Source of the DNA: CAYQVW01 sp964421245
GTDB taxonomy: Bacteria > Margulisbacteria > WOR-1 > XYC2-FULL-46-14
Assembly (NCBI GenBank): GCA_964421245.1
Contig: CAYQVW010000007.1
Span: 1-64,000 of the forward strand
Direction: 5' to 3'
Length of the DNA: 64,000 nt
The position numbers and the translations under genes are program-made. Below the pieces are notes generated by a model. The model did not search any database. It had not been told where the DNA came from and saw only the letters and a list, made by a program, of their open reading frames with translations. Positions 33,893-42,210 of this stretch are shown one piece after another. The stretch's first letter is position 1, and each line of letters begins with the position of its first letter.

Positions 33893-33931
33893 ATTATAAC
33901 ACTTGACATATAGGAGTGCAAGGAATATTAT
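33893..33931. promoter_or_regulatory. overlapping divergent promoters, AsnC-like gene (+) and DUF502 (-)
   Basis: Plus: TTGACA (33903-33908), 17 nt, TATTAT (33926-33931), 7 nt, ATG at 33939. Minus: TTGCAC (33921-33916), 17 nt, TATAAT (33898-33893), 9 nt, ATG at 33883. The two interlock on 39 bp and neither leaves room for a leader with a Shine-Dalgarno. Confidence 0.8.
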
Positions 33932-33938
33932 GGGCCCT

Positions 33939-34181
33939 ATGAAACCTACACATGCATATATATTAATAGAAGCTCTGCCTGGAAAGAGCCTTGAATTAAC
34001 TAATGTTATGAGAAAAATTAAGGGATTGACCAATGTTCACTTGGTAACTGGTCCTTATGATGTAATTGCCTATCTAGAAGCCGCGGATTTGAAGGCAATT
34101 GGAGATATTATAGTAAAACAGATAAAAAATACCGGTTTTGTTTCAAGAACTGTTACTTGTATAGTTGTAGATGAAGACTAG
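33939..34181 (+). CDS. stand-alone Lrp/AsnC ligand-binding (RAM) domain protein
   Basis: An 80-residue protein matching only the C-terminal RAM domain of Lrp/AsnC regulators: YILIEALPGKSLELTNVMRK, LVTGPYDVIAYLEA and TVTCIVVDED. It lacks a helix-turn-helix. Such proteins bind small molecules and may modulate other regulators. The start at 33939 is preferred because a consensus promoter ends 7 nt before it; ATG 33930 and TTG 33903 are also in frame. It converges on leuA with a 4-nt overlap. Confidence 0.88.
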   Translation: MKPTHAYILIEALPGKSLELTNVMRKIKGLTNVHLVTGPYDVIAYLEAADLKAIGDIIVKQIKNTGFVSRTVTCIVVDED

Positions 34182-35689
34182 CTCTTTAGGCTGACCATCC
34201 TATTGATTGCAGCAAGATAGGCTTTAACAGAAGCTACGATGATGTCAGTATGTGCTCCGTGACCGGTGAAGATTCGATCATCCTTCTTAATTCTAACAGT
34301 TACTTCTCCTAAAGCATCGGTTCCACCGGTAATAGCCTGAATAGTATAATCAACCAATTTAGGTTTCTGTCCTACAATTTTTTGGACAGCTTTATAGGCA
34401 GCATCAACTGGTCCAGAACCAGACTCTTTTGCTTCTTTCTTTTTTCCATTATAGATTAAAGAAAGCTTCGCACTTGGTTTTACGTCTGTGCCAGATTTAA
34501 TCTCAATCTTATCTAGTTTATAAGCCTCTTCGGTTACATAGATTTCTTCAGCAGCAATTGCTTCAAGATCGCGATCTGTAACATCTTTTTTAAGATCGGC
34601 AATCTTTTTAAAATTAGCAAAGGCCTTTTCAAGATTTCCTTTCTCAAGAGTATATCCCATATCTTTTAATCTCTTTGCAAAGGCATTGCGTCCGGAGTGT
34701 TTACCAAGAACTAATTTTGATTCTTTAAGTCCAATGGACTCTGGAGTCATTATTTCATAAGTCTCTCTAGCGCGAAGAACGCCAGCTTGGTGAATACCGG
34801 CTTCATGAGCAAAAGCATTAGCACCGACAATTGCTTTATTCGGTTGTACGATCATTCCGGTCAGATTTGAAACCAGACGACTGGTTTTGTGAATTTCTTT
34901 GGTTATTATATTGGTTTCACGAGTAAAGAATTTTTTTCTTGTTTCAAGATTCATCACAATCTCTTCTAACGATGCATTTCCAGCTCTCTCGCCAATACCA
35001 TTAATAGTGCATTCAACCTGAGTTGCACCTGCACGGACTGCCGCAAGAGAATTAATAACTGCAAGACCAAGATCGTTGTGGCAGTGCACAGAAAGATCAA
35101 TATCTTTAATTTCTGGGACGTTTTTAATGATATCTTCTATTAACTGTCCAAATTCCCACGGGGTAGTGTAGCCAACAGTGTCGGGAACATTAACAGTTGT
35201 TGCTCCAGCTTCAATTACTGCTTTTATTATCCTATAAAGAAATTTCTTTTCTGATCTACCAGCATCTTCTGCAGAAAATTCGATATCTGGGCAGAATGAT
35301 TTTGCGTATTTAACCAGTTCAACCGCTTGTTTTACTACCTGATCTGGTTTCATGCGTAGTTTCTTTTCCATATGAATAGGAGAGGTGCCAATAAAGGTAT
35401 GGATTCGGCTTTTTTCCGCTGGCTTGACTGCTTCAGCTGCACGTTTAATATCTTCTTTCTTACAGCGAGCAAGTGAGCAGATGATCGGTCCTTTTATTTT
35501 TTCAGCAACCTGTTTTATCGATTCAAAGTCACCAGGGGAAGCAATTGCAAAACCGGCTTCGATAATATCAACATTAAGACGAGCTAACTGCCGGGCAACT
35601 TCTAGTTTTTCTTCAATATTGAGAGATGCTCCAGGACATTGTTCTCCATCACGAAGGGTTGTGTCGAATATTTTAATTTTTCTTGTCAT
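34178..35689 (-). CDS. leuA: 2-isopropylmalate synthase
   Basis: Condenses 2-oxoisovalerate and acetyl-CoA in the first committed step of leucine synthesis; 503 residues. FDTTLRDGEQCPGASL is the catalytic signature; VHCHNDLGLAVINSLAAVRAG (two metal histidines) and HEAGIHQAG follow. The C-terminal LeuA dimer/regulatory domain at about 370-503 is present, so leucine feedback is likely. TAAAAT ends 9 nt before the ATG. leuB, leuC and leuD are 16-20 kb away. Confidence 0.93.
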   Translation of the reverse strand: MTRKIKIFDTTLRDGEQCPGASLNIEEKLEVARQLARLNVDIIEAGFAIASPGDFESIKQVAEKIKGPIICSLARCKKEDIKRAAEAVKPAEKSRIHTFIGTSPIHMEKKLRMKPDQVVKQAVELVKYAKSFCPDIEFSAEDAGRSEKKFLYRIIKAVIEAGATTVNVPDTVGYTTPWEFGQLIEDIIKNVPEIKDIDLSVHCHNDLGLAVINSLAAVRAGATQVECTINGIGERAGNASLEEIVMNLETRKKFFTRETNIITKEIHKTSRLVSNLTGMIVQPNKAIVGANAFAHEAGIHQAGVLRARETYEIMTPESIGLKESKLVLGKHSGRNAFAKRLKDMGYTLEKGNLEKAFANFKKIADLKKDVTDRDLEAIAAEEIYVTEEAYKLDKIEIKSGTDVKPSAKLSLIYNGKKKEAKESGSGPVDAAYKAVQKIVGQKPKLVDYTIQAITGGTDALGEVTVRIKKDDRIFTGHGAHTDIIVASVKAYLAAINRMVSLKS

Positions 35690-35710
35690 ATCGATATTAT
35701 TTTAGCACAT

Positions 35711-37030
35711 TTAGCCACTAATGCTAATATCGGAGACTAAAAGAGTAGGGGATGCGATACTTCCGAACCAGCGCAGATCGGATCCGACAGCTTCGATTTT
35801 TTTCAATAAATTAAATAAATTTCCGGCAATAGTTATTCCGCGTACCGGTTGATCGCCCAAAAGTCCAACAGCACCGACTGAAAAGTCACCTGAAATTGGA
35901 TTGATTGTATGTAATCCCATTAATCGAGTAACCAATAAGTATTTTGGGGAGACTTTGATAAGTTCTTTGCCCGGTTTAATAAAAATATTAGTTGAACCAA
36001 TCGATGGGACACTTGAATAAGAACGAGATGCGTTACCGGTTGATTTTACTTTATCCTTGGCTGCAGTGTAAGTATTGTAGAGATAGGATTTTAAAATACC
36101 GTCTTCAATTACTATTGTCTTTTGAGTTGCAACTCCTTCTCCATCAAAAGGGGCAGAGCCGATTGCATCTTTTAATCTTCCATTATCTTCAATTGTAATC
36201 AGTTTTGAACAAACCTCTTGACCAAGTTTTCCCATAAAAAGTGATTTGCCTTTTTGGACAGCTTCGGCCCCGACCATGCCAGCGATTATTCCAAGTATTT
36301 GTACTGCGATTTTTGGTTCAAGGATTAAATTAATCTTTTGTGCCGGGATCGGTTTTGCTCCTAAATTTCTAACAGCATTTTTTGCAGCTTCCTCTCCGAT
36401 TTTTTGGGCATCAAGTTTGTCCCATTTTAAATTTACATCAAAACCAAACCCATCTTCTGCTGATCCATCCTCTTCTGCAATTACATCGCCTGCGGCAGAA
36501 CAATGGTTACCTTTGTATTTCAGATTTAATCCATTTGAATTGGCTATTTCAACTTCATATTCAGAATCAGAATATGATATGTTTTGAGTCTTTTTAATTC
36601 TTTTGTCAAAGTCATGAGCAGTTTTTTCGATTTTCATTGCAAAATCTATTTTTTCTTGGGTAGATACTTTGTTGATTTTTGGATCAAATATTTTTTCTTT
36701 AAATATGGGTATGGTTTTATGGGTTGGTAGAAGATTAAATTCATCTGGTGCGGTGCTTTTTGAATTAGCGATGGCTTGTTCAATTGTATCGTCTACTTGT
36801 TCAAGGTTTGAGGTATAAGCAAAACCGAGACGTTTATCTTTTATAACACGAATTCCAATTCCACTGGTTTTGCTTGAATCAAATGTTTCTACTGCTTGAT
36901 TGTATACTTCGATTGATGTTGAGGTCCCTTTTGAATAAACAATTTCAACTTCATCCGCCCCCATCTTTTTCGATTTAGAAATCAAAGTTGTTAGTTGTAA
37001 GTTGTTAGTTGTAGGTTGATTCATTGGCAT
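35711..37030 (-). CDS. pmbA: TldD/PmbA family metalloprotease (TldE-like)
   Basis: A 439-residue modulator-of-gyrase protein. The N-terminal GADEVEIVYSKGTSTSIEV and the C-terminal beta-barrel with SGDFSVGAVGLL are typical. TldE/PmbA pairs with TldD, which holds the HExxxH site; this protein has no such motif and TldD is not in the window. The first 12 residues (NQPTTNNLQLTTL) are encoded by an AGTTGTT-type heptad array and are unlikely to be ancestral. It overlaps pta by 10 nt. Confidence 0.88.
   Translation of the reverse strand: MPMNQPTTNNLQLTTLISKSKKMGADEVEIVYSKGTSTSIEVYNQAVETFDSSKTSGIGIRVIKDKRLGFAYTSNLEQVDDTIEQAIANSKSTAPDEFNLLPTHKTIPIFKEKIFDPKINKVSTQEKIDFAMKIEKTAHDFDKRIKKTQNISYSDSEYEVEIANSNGLNLKYKGNHCSAAGDVIAEEDGSAEDGFGFDVNLKWDKLDAQKIGEEAAKNAVRNLGAKPIPAQKINLILEPKIAVQILGIIAGMVGAEAVQKGKSLFMGKLGQEVCSKLITIEDNGRLKDAIGSAPFDGEGVATQKTIVIEDGILKSYLYNTYTAAKDKVKSTGNASRSYSSVPSIGSTNIFIKPGKELIKVSPKYLLVTRLMGLHTINPISGDFSVGAVGLLGDQPVRGITIAGNLFNLLKKIEAVGSDLRWFGSIASPTLLVSDISISG
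36986..37020 (-). repeat. AGTTGTT heptad array at the N-terminus of pmbA
   Basis: On the plus strand: AGTTGTT, AGTTGTA, AGTTGTT, AGTTGTA, GGTTGAT. On the coding strand this begins just after the start codon and encodes NQPTTNNLQLTTL. Confidence 0.85.
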
Positions 37031-38016
37031 TGTACGGCAGTGATTGCGGTAATGTTCACTACATCATCGACCGAACATCCGCGAGAAAGATCGTTAACTG
37101 GTTTTTTCTCTCCCTGAAAAATAGGACCAAGGGCCGTTGCTCCGGCTAATCTCTCTGTTAGTTTGTATCCAATATTTCCGGAATCTAAATCTGGGAAGAT
37201 TAAAATGTTTGCAGCTCCTCCCAGCGGGCTTCCTGGAGCTTTGCGATTTGAAATAGATGGAATTAGAGCCGCATCAAGTTGGAGTTCTCCATCAAGAGTT
37301 AGGTGTGGTTTTAGCCCTTTTGCTATTTTAGTTGCTTCAATTACTTTGTCGGCATCAGGATGAGTAGCAGATGTTTTAGTTGAGAAAGAGAGCATTGCGA
37401 CTCTAGGTTCTTTGCCGGTTAATTTTACAAATGAATCAGCAGTACAAATTGCGATCTCGGCCAGTTCTTTTGCATTTGGATTGGGGTTTACTCCACAATC
37501 AGCAAAGAAGAGCATCCCATTCTCTCCATATTGATGTTTTGGAGTTAGCATTACAAAGAAACTCGAAATAAGTGATATGCCATCTGCTGTTCCAATACAG
37601 TGTGCAGCTGCTTTAATTGTGTTAGCAGTAAAGTTGACAGCGCCGGAGACCATTCCATCGGCATCATGCTGATCTACCATCATTGCGGCAAAATGAGGAG
37701 CATCTTCTAGTAAAACCATTTTTGCTTTTTCAAGAGTCATACCTTTGTGCTCGCGCTTCTTTTTATATTCTGCTACGTACTGATCAAGTTTACTCGATAT
37801 TTCAGGATTAACAATTTCAGCAGCTGATATGTCGGCATTGTTTTGAACGGCCAGATTTTTTATCTTGCTTTCATGTCCAATTAGAACAACTTTGGCTAAT
37901 TTGCTTTTTTGGATTATTGCTGCGGCTTTTAGGATTCTTGGATCATAAGATTCGGCTAACACAATTTTTTTATGAAGAGCTTTTGATTTAGTCCAGATAT
38001 CTTTGATGAAGTTCAT
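37021..38016 (-). CDS. pta: phosphate acetyltransferase
   Basis: Interconverts acetyl-CoA and acetyl phosphate in fermentative acetate metabolism; 331 residues, the short form without a P-loop regulatory domain. Motifs: KIVLAESYDPRILKAA, DGMVSGAVNFTANTIKAA, FFADCGVNPNP, VAMLSFSTKTSA and the C-terminal NILIFPDLDSGNIGYKL. No ackA is adjacent. Confidence 0.94.
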   Translation of the reverse strand: MNFIKDIWTKSKALHKKIVLAESYDPRILKAAAIIQKSKLAKVVLIGHESKIKNLAVQNNADISAAEIVNPEISSKLDQYVAEYKKKREHKGMTLEKAKMVLLEDAPHFAAMMVDQHDADGMVSGAVNFTANTIKAAAHCIGTADGISLISSFFVMLTPKHQYGENGMLFFADCGVNPNPNAKELAEIAICTADSFVKLTGKEPRVAMLSFSTKTSATHPDADKVIEATKIAKGLKPHLTLDGELQLDAALIPSISNRKAPGSPLGGAANILIFPDLDSGNIGYKLTERLAGATALGPIFQGEKKPVNDLSRGCSVDDVVNITAITAVQCQ

Positions 38017-38025
38017 TTTGGAATC

Positions 38026-38667
38026 TTAACATATTTTTAAGAGGTCTTCTAGGTCATAGATGTTCTTCTTTTTTGATAATTCGAGTAGTTTGAACCAAAA
38101 TTGATAGAGGGTTTCAACATCTCCCAAGGCTCGATGACGATTTTGGGCGGAAACATTAAAGTGTTTGGCAACAGTGTGGAGTTTGTGGTTATAGAGTTGT
38201 GGTAGAAACAGACGTGAAATCTTTAAAGAGCACAAAATTTTATTGTCCAAATCTTTTTTATTCAGTTTTAAATGATGCTTAATAAAGGGAATATCAAAAT
38301 CGGCATTATGGGCAACCAGATAGTGTCCTTTTATAAAACTTAATAACTGAGGAATGATATCAGAGAAGGGTGGTTTGTCTTGTACCATTTCGTCGGTTAT
38401 TCCGGTTAGCTGGGTTATTTGATAAGAGATCTTTTGTCTCGGTTTAACTAGGGTGTTAAAAACATCGACAACTTCTTTGTTTTTGATTTTTAGTGCTGCA
38501 ATTTCAGTAATTTCATGTTTTTCTGGATCAAGGCCGGTTGTTTCGATATCTAAAATTATATATGGATGTTTTTCTAGTTCATTTACTTTCTCACGGGCGT
38601 GCCGGAGGAATTTATATTCCTTTTCTAATTTTTGAAATTCAGGGTTTGATAATAAATCTGCTATCAT
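38026..38667 (-). CDS. DnaQ-like 3'-5' exonuclease
   Basis: A DEDDh exonuclease of 213 residues. Motifs: ILDIETTGLDPEKHEITEIA (ExoI), HNADFDIPFIKHHL (ExoII) and HRALGDVETLYQFW (ExoIII with the catalytic His). It resembles the proofreading domain of PolC/epsilon subunits without a polymerase-binding tail. The role could be proofreading or DNA/RNA repair. It begins shortly after DUF362 on the same strand. Confidence 0.9.
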   Translation of the reverse strand: MIADLLSNPEFQKLEKEYKFLRHAREKVNELEKHPYIILDIETTGLDPEKHEITEIAALKIKNKEVVDVFNTLVKPRQKISYQITQLTGITDEMVQDKPPFSDIIPQLLSFIKGHYLVAHNADFDIPFIKHHLKLNKKDLDNKILCSLKISRLFLPQLYNHKLHTVAKHFNVSAQNRHRALGDVETLYQFWFKLLELSKKKNIYDLEDLLKIC

Positions 38668-38706
38668 TTTTTGAAATTTCAGAATACAACAATTTGTATG
38701 GGTTCG

Positions 38707-39627
38707 TCAAATGGTAATTAGTTCGTATTTTCTTGTTCCCATCCCGATCTCTTCTGCATAGTTTAATTGAATAGACCAATCGGCATTAGGCCACAAGGTT
38801 TTGAATTTATCTTGGGATTTAATTCTTCCCTCTGTTTGATTAACGAGGTCAACCGAGGCCTGATCAATTGCGACTGGATCAAATGAAGCTAGTATTCCAA
38901 TGTCTGGTACAATTGGCTCATCGTTATGATCATAGCAATCACAATTTGGCGAAACATCAGTTATAAAATTAATATAAGCGGTTTTTCCAGCCTTTGATTT
39001 TACTCCGCCATAGGCGTATTCAACTAGTTTTTCTTGAACTAGAGCAGGGGATCCGACCCAACAAGAGGTAATGGTCTGTTTTTTCTTACAAGTATCCTTT
39101 GCTTTGCAATTGTCACAGTCGGAGTGCATTTCGAGTTTACCTTTTCTGGTTCCAAGTCCCATCCCTAAGTTTTTCAAAGCTCCTCCAAAACCAGTTACAT
39201 TATGTCCCTTAAAATGGGTAAGAGCAATTAGGGCATCTGCTCTTTCAACTACTCCGCCAAGATAGACCTCTTTAAAATGCTTAAGATTTACCTTAACAAC
39301 AACCGAGTCATCTTCTTCTGGAATTACTACATTAGAAAAACCGTGATCTTTTGCGACTTGAAGATGTGTTTTTGTGCTATTGCGTGGACCAGAATAGAGT
39401 GTATTACAATCAGTAAAAAAGGGCTTTGCTCCTGATGCTTTTAGTTTTTCGCTTATAGCGGCTACCCTATCTGGTTTTATATAAGCTGTATTTCCAGGTT
39501 CACCGAAGTGGATTTTAAGTGCGACTGAATCATTTGGAGAAATAATCTTTCCAATTTCTGTAGCATCGAATAATTCAGATACTTTGGTTATGTCTTTTGT
39601 GAAGAAGACTTTGCTATTTTGATTCAA
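38707..39627 (-). CDS. DUF362 family protein
   Basis: A 306-residue DUF362 protein. SVALKIHFGEPGNTAYIKP near residue 34, FTDCNTLYSGPRNST and LTHFKGHNVTGFGGALKNLGMG are family motifs. It contains a Cys cluster DCDNCKAKDTCKK, which may bind a metal or cluster, but not a canonical 2x[4Fe-4S] ferredoxin domain. Function unknown. It overlaps the uracil-DNA glycosylase gene by 14 nt. Confidence 0.88.
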   Translation of the reverse strand: MNQNSKVFFTKDITKVSELFDATEIGKIISPNDSVALKIHFGEPGNTAYIKPDRVAAISEKLKASGAKPFFTDCNTLYSGPRNSTKTHLQVAKDHGFSNVVIPEEDDSVVVKVNLKHFKEVYLGGVVERADALIALTHFKGHNVTGFGGALKNLGMGLGTRKGKLEMHSDCDNCKAKDTCKKKQTITSCWVGSPALVQEKLVEYAYGGVKSKAGKTAYINFITDVSPNCDCYDHNDEPIVPDIGILASFDPVAIDQASVDLVNQTEGRIKSQDKFKTLWPNADWSIQLNYAEEIGMGTRKYELITI

Positions 39628-40258
39628 GGCTTAGTTCTCTGACTTTCTTTAGGTAATCGAGTGCGTTTTTAACTTCCTGCATATCTTGCCAAGTGTTCCA
39701 TTTAGGAGATCCTTTGGTTTTTTGCGGATTACGCAGAAGATAAGATGGATGAAAGATCGGCATAACCGAGACATTCGGATATCCTTCTAGTTTGAACCAT
39801 TTACCTCTGATTTTTGAAATCGGCTCCTTAATTTTTAAAACATTTCTTACAGATGGAGTACCGGCTAAGAGTAATATCTTTGGTTTTACTAGTTTAAGTT
39901 GTGCTTCAAGATAAGGCCAACAGGCTTCTTGTTCTGATGCTAGGGGAGCGCGATTATTTGGTGGTCGGCATTTCAAAGTATTGGCAATATAAATATTATC
40001 AGGACGTTTAATTCCGACCGATTCTAGGATCTGGGTTAGAAGTCTACCTGAGCGACCGACGAATGGCAGGCCTTGTTCATCTTCATCTGCTCCTGGAGCT
40101 TCTCCGATTAACATAATATCTGATGGGACCGGTCCATGACCGAAGACGACTTTGTTTCTAGTTTTAGAAAGGGGGCATTTTTGACATGTTGAAGCTATTT
40201 TCTCGACTTCAAGGTATGAGAGACTTAATAAATCTGTTTCTTTATTAAAAAGGTCCAT
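39614..40258 (-). CDS. family 4 uracil-DNA glycosylase
   Basis: Removes uracil from DNA; 214 residues from the ATG at 40258. The [4Fe-4S] cysteines appear as CQKCPL near residue 24 and in CRPPNNR plus EACWPYLEAQ. Catalytic motif 1 is GEAPGADEDEQGLPFVG, and the C-terminal motif is IFHPSYLLR. The longer ORF to 40429 runs through an ATAGGG heptad array and into the divergent gene and is rejected. Confidence 0.93.
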   Translation of the reverse strand: MDLFNKETDLLSLSYLEVEKIASTCQKCPLSKTRNKVVFGHGPVPSDIMLIGEAPGADEDEQGLPFVGRSGRLLTQILESVGIKRPDNIYIANTLKCRPPNNRAPLASEQEACWPYLEAQLKLVKPKILLLAGTPSVRNVLKIKEPISKIRGKWFKLEGYPNVSVMPIFHPSYLLRNPQKTKGSPKWNTWQDMQEVKNALDYLKKVRELSLESK

Positions 40259-40274
40259 GTTGAGTACAATAATA

Positions 40275-40309
40275 GCATAGGGGATAGGGTATAGGGAATA
40301 GGGTATTGG
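40275..40309. repeat. ATAGG heptad array in a divergent intergenic region
   Basis: Five heptads in a row (GCATAGG, GGATAGG, GTATAGG, GAATAGG, GTATTGG) lie 16 nt upstream of the uracil-DNA glycosylase start. They replace what would be the spacer and -35 region behind its TATTAT box (minus strand, 40274-40269). Confidence 0.85.
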
Positions 40310-40356
40310 AAAAGAAATTAAGTGAAATTTTTGTAAAAGTATAGCGAAAAAAAAGT

Positions 40357-41682
40357 ATGGGAATAACACCGATTGCATTAAAGGGAGAGACGAAAGCATA
40401 TGAGAGGAGATCTCCTCTAACACCAGCAAGGGTTGGAGTCATTGTTAGTCAATTGAATCAACCGATGGTAGTTGAAGCCTCTGATACTCGTATCTTTCCA
40501 AATTCTGAATTTCAAGAGGCAGGAGCAACGGTTGTAGAAAAATTGGGTCCAGAGCATCCATTTGTGCTTGGTGTAAAAGAAATTCCAGAAGGAGCTATTT
40601 TGCCCGGAGTTGCTTATGGAGTTTTTAATCATGTTGCAGATGGGCAGCAATATAATATGGCGATGCTCCAGAGAATGATTGATTCAGGAGTAACCTTGTT
40701 TGATCATGAGTATGTTACAGATGATGATGGCAATAGGGTGGTTGCCTTTGGTGAATACGCTGGTATGGCTGGAATAATTGATAGCTTTTGTGCTTTAGGG
40801 CAAAGACTTGATGCACTATGGTGTAGAGAAAATCCGTTTGCACATTTATTACAAACAATACATTATGATGGAAATTTATCTCTAGTACAAGAAATTTTGG
40901 AATCAGTCGCAGCTAAAATAAGAAGAGATGGAATGCCACGCTATGCTTCTCCCTTTGTTGTTGGATTTATTGGTGCAGGTAGAGTTGCACGAGGTGCTTG
41001 GAAAGTTTTTGATGCAATGAAGCCTAGGACAATTACGCCGGAAGAGTTATTGAGTTCTTATCATCTTTTGTCTGCTAGGGAGGTTTATAAAGTTGTTTTG
41101 GAAGAGAGACATACTGTTGGCTTGACTGATGGTGATGGATCTGACTTTGATCTAAGACATTATCGTGCGAATCCTTCTCTCTATACTTCTTTAGTTGGCA
41201 AATATTTAGACCATATTACAGTTTTAGTAAATTGTATTTTGTGGAACAAGGGACAACCTCAATTGGTTACCAGGGAAGATTTGTTGCAACAATCTCGTAA
41301 TCCAATAGTAATAGGGGATATTGGATGTGATCCAGGTGAGGATGGTCCGATTGCGGCAACTTTGATAGAGACCGATATTGGTAATCCGTTTTTTGTTTAT
41401 AATCCAATTAAGAATGAAGCCAACCTTGGGGTTAGGGGGCCTGGTCATCTTGTGTATGCGGTTAGCAATGCTCCAACCCAATTACCATTGCAGGCATCGG
41501 AAGGTTTTGACCGGCAGCTTTTTCCTCTTATTAGAAGAATGGTAGAAGCTGGAAATATTTTACAAATTAGTAGCTGGCCCCCAGAACTTCAACGCGCTGT
41601 TATTTTGGATCAGGGTCAACTGGTTGGTCAATTTGCAGATAATCCTCATATTCGAAGTGGTTTGGCTAGTTTGTTGGGATAG
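40357..41682 (+). CDS. lysine-ketoglutarate reductase-like (saccharopine-forming) enzyme
   Basis: A 441-residue protein resembling the N-terminal LKR half of eukaryotic aminoadipic semialdehyde synthase. GETKAYERRSPLTPARVG opens the AlaDH/PNT-type domain, VVAFGEYAGMAGII follows, and FVVGFIGAGRVARGAW is the NAD(P)-binding motif near residue 208. VGDIGCDPGEDG-like IGDIGCDPGEDGPI and YAVSNAPTQLPLQASEGF correspond to LKR motifs. The saccharopine dehydrogenase half is absent and not nearby. The role could be lysine catabolism or a related imine reduction. Confidence 0.8.
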   Translation: MGITPIALKGETKAYERRSPLTPARVGVIVSQLNQPMVVEASDTRIFPNSEFQEAGATVVEKLGPEHPFVLGVKEIPEGAILPGVAYGVFNHVADGQQYNMAMLQRMIDSGVTLFDHEYVTDDDGNRVVAFGEYAGMAGIIDSFCALGQRLDALWCRENPFAHLLQTIHYDGNLSLVQEILESVAAKIRRDGMPRYASPFVVGFIGAGRVARGAWKVFDAMKPRTITPEELLSSYHLLSAREVYKVVLEERHTVGLTDGDGSDFDLRHYRANPSLYTSLVGKYLDHITVLVNCILWNKGQPQLVTREDLLQQSRNPIVIGDIGCDPGEDGPIAATLIETDIGNPFFVYNPIKNEANLGVRGPGHLVYAVSNAPTQLPLQASEGFDRQLFPLIRRMVEAGNILQISSWPPELQRAVILDQGQLVGQFADNPHIRSGLASLLG

Positions 41683-41706
41683 AGTACAAGAGTTGAAAAT
41701 TGTCAT

Positions 41707-42060
41707 ATAAGAAATATTATGTCTAGTTGGGGCAAGGGGCTCTCCACCATCCCCAAAAACCACCCCTTCCGATTTCATCGGAACCCGCCTACGGCGGGCC
41801 GTAACCCCAACCCCTCCCTTTAGTGACGGCAAAAAGCTTTTTTGTAAGTACAGAAAAGAAAATATAATGTTAAGGGTGTTTTCAATGGGGTGTTACCCTG
41901 TTTTCGGGGTGGGGAGGTGAGCTGCGTAGCGATTCTGAGCAGAGCGAAGAAAGCGGAGCAGCGAGGGATCTTGAAAACACTTGACTTTCTTTGTTACTTT
42001 CTTTGGTCAAGCAAAGAAAGTAAGATAAAAAATAATTAGGGTTTACATAATATTTCTTAT
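41707..42060. mobile_element. 354-bp MITE-like element with 16-bp terminal inverted repeats
   Basis: ATAAGAAATATTATGT (41707-41722) and its exact reverse complement (42045-42060) bound a 354-bp stretch that contains no convincing gene. Inside are a 10-bp inverted pair GTGTTTTCAA/TTGAAAACAC (41876-41885, 41971-41980), a hairpin ACTTTCTTTG/CAAAGAAAGT (41996-42005, 42012-42021), a GC-rich CCGCCTACGGCGGG palindrome and G+C-rich sequence unlike the surroundings. No clear target-site duplication is visible. It lies between the LKR-like gene and tRNA-Arg and fills most of a 400-bp gene-free stretch. Confidence 0.6.
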
Positions 42061-42082
42061 GCGAAGTGTGAAAAATATAAAA

Positions 42083-42156
42083 CGAGCCCGACAGGATTTG
42101 AACCTGTGACCTACAGATTAGAAATCTGTTGCTCTATCCAGCTGAGCTACGGGCCC
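42083..42156 (-). tRNA. tRNA-Arg (anticodon TCT)
   Basis: A complete 74-nt cloverleaf on the minus strand. Acceptor GGGCCCG pairs with CGGGCTC (one G-T pair), the D-arm is GCTC..GAGC, the anticodon stem ACAGA/TCTGT holds loop TTTCTAA with anticodon TCT, and the T-arm GTTCAAATC is canonical. The 3' CCA is not encoded. It reads AGA codons and is the only tRNA in the window. Confidence 0.95.
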
Positions 42157-42210
42157 ATCTTCGTTTTACTATAACCATGTTATCAAATTACTATGTTAAA
42201 ATAAAGAGTC

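Noticed and set aside
33884..34033. 50-residue N-terminal extension of the DUF502 protein
   Set aside because: It crosses the divergent promoters and the AsnC-like gene; a consensus promoter serves the shorter start.
40259..40429. 57-residue N-terminal extension of the uracil-DNA glycosylase
   Set aside because: It is coded by the ATAGG heptad array and divergent promoter region; the family starts at 40258.
41560..41832. Minus-strand ORF of 90 codons with Arg/Gly-rich start
   Set aside because: It runs from the GC-rich MITE-like element into the LKR-like coding region; no ribosome site and no protein-like composition.
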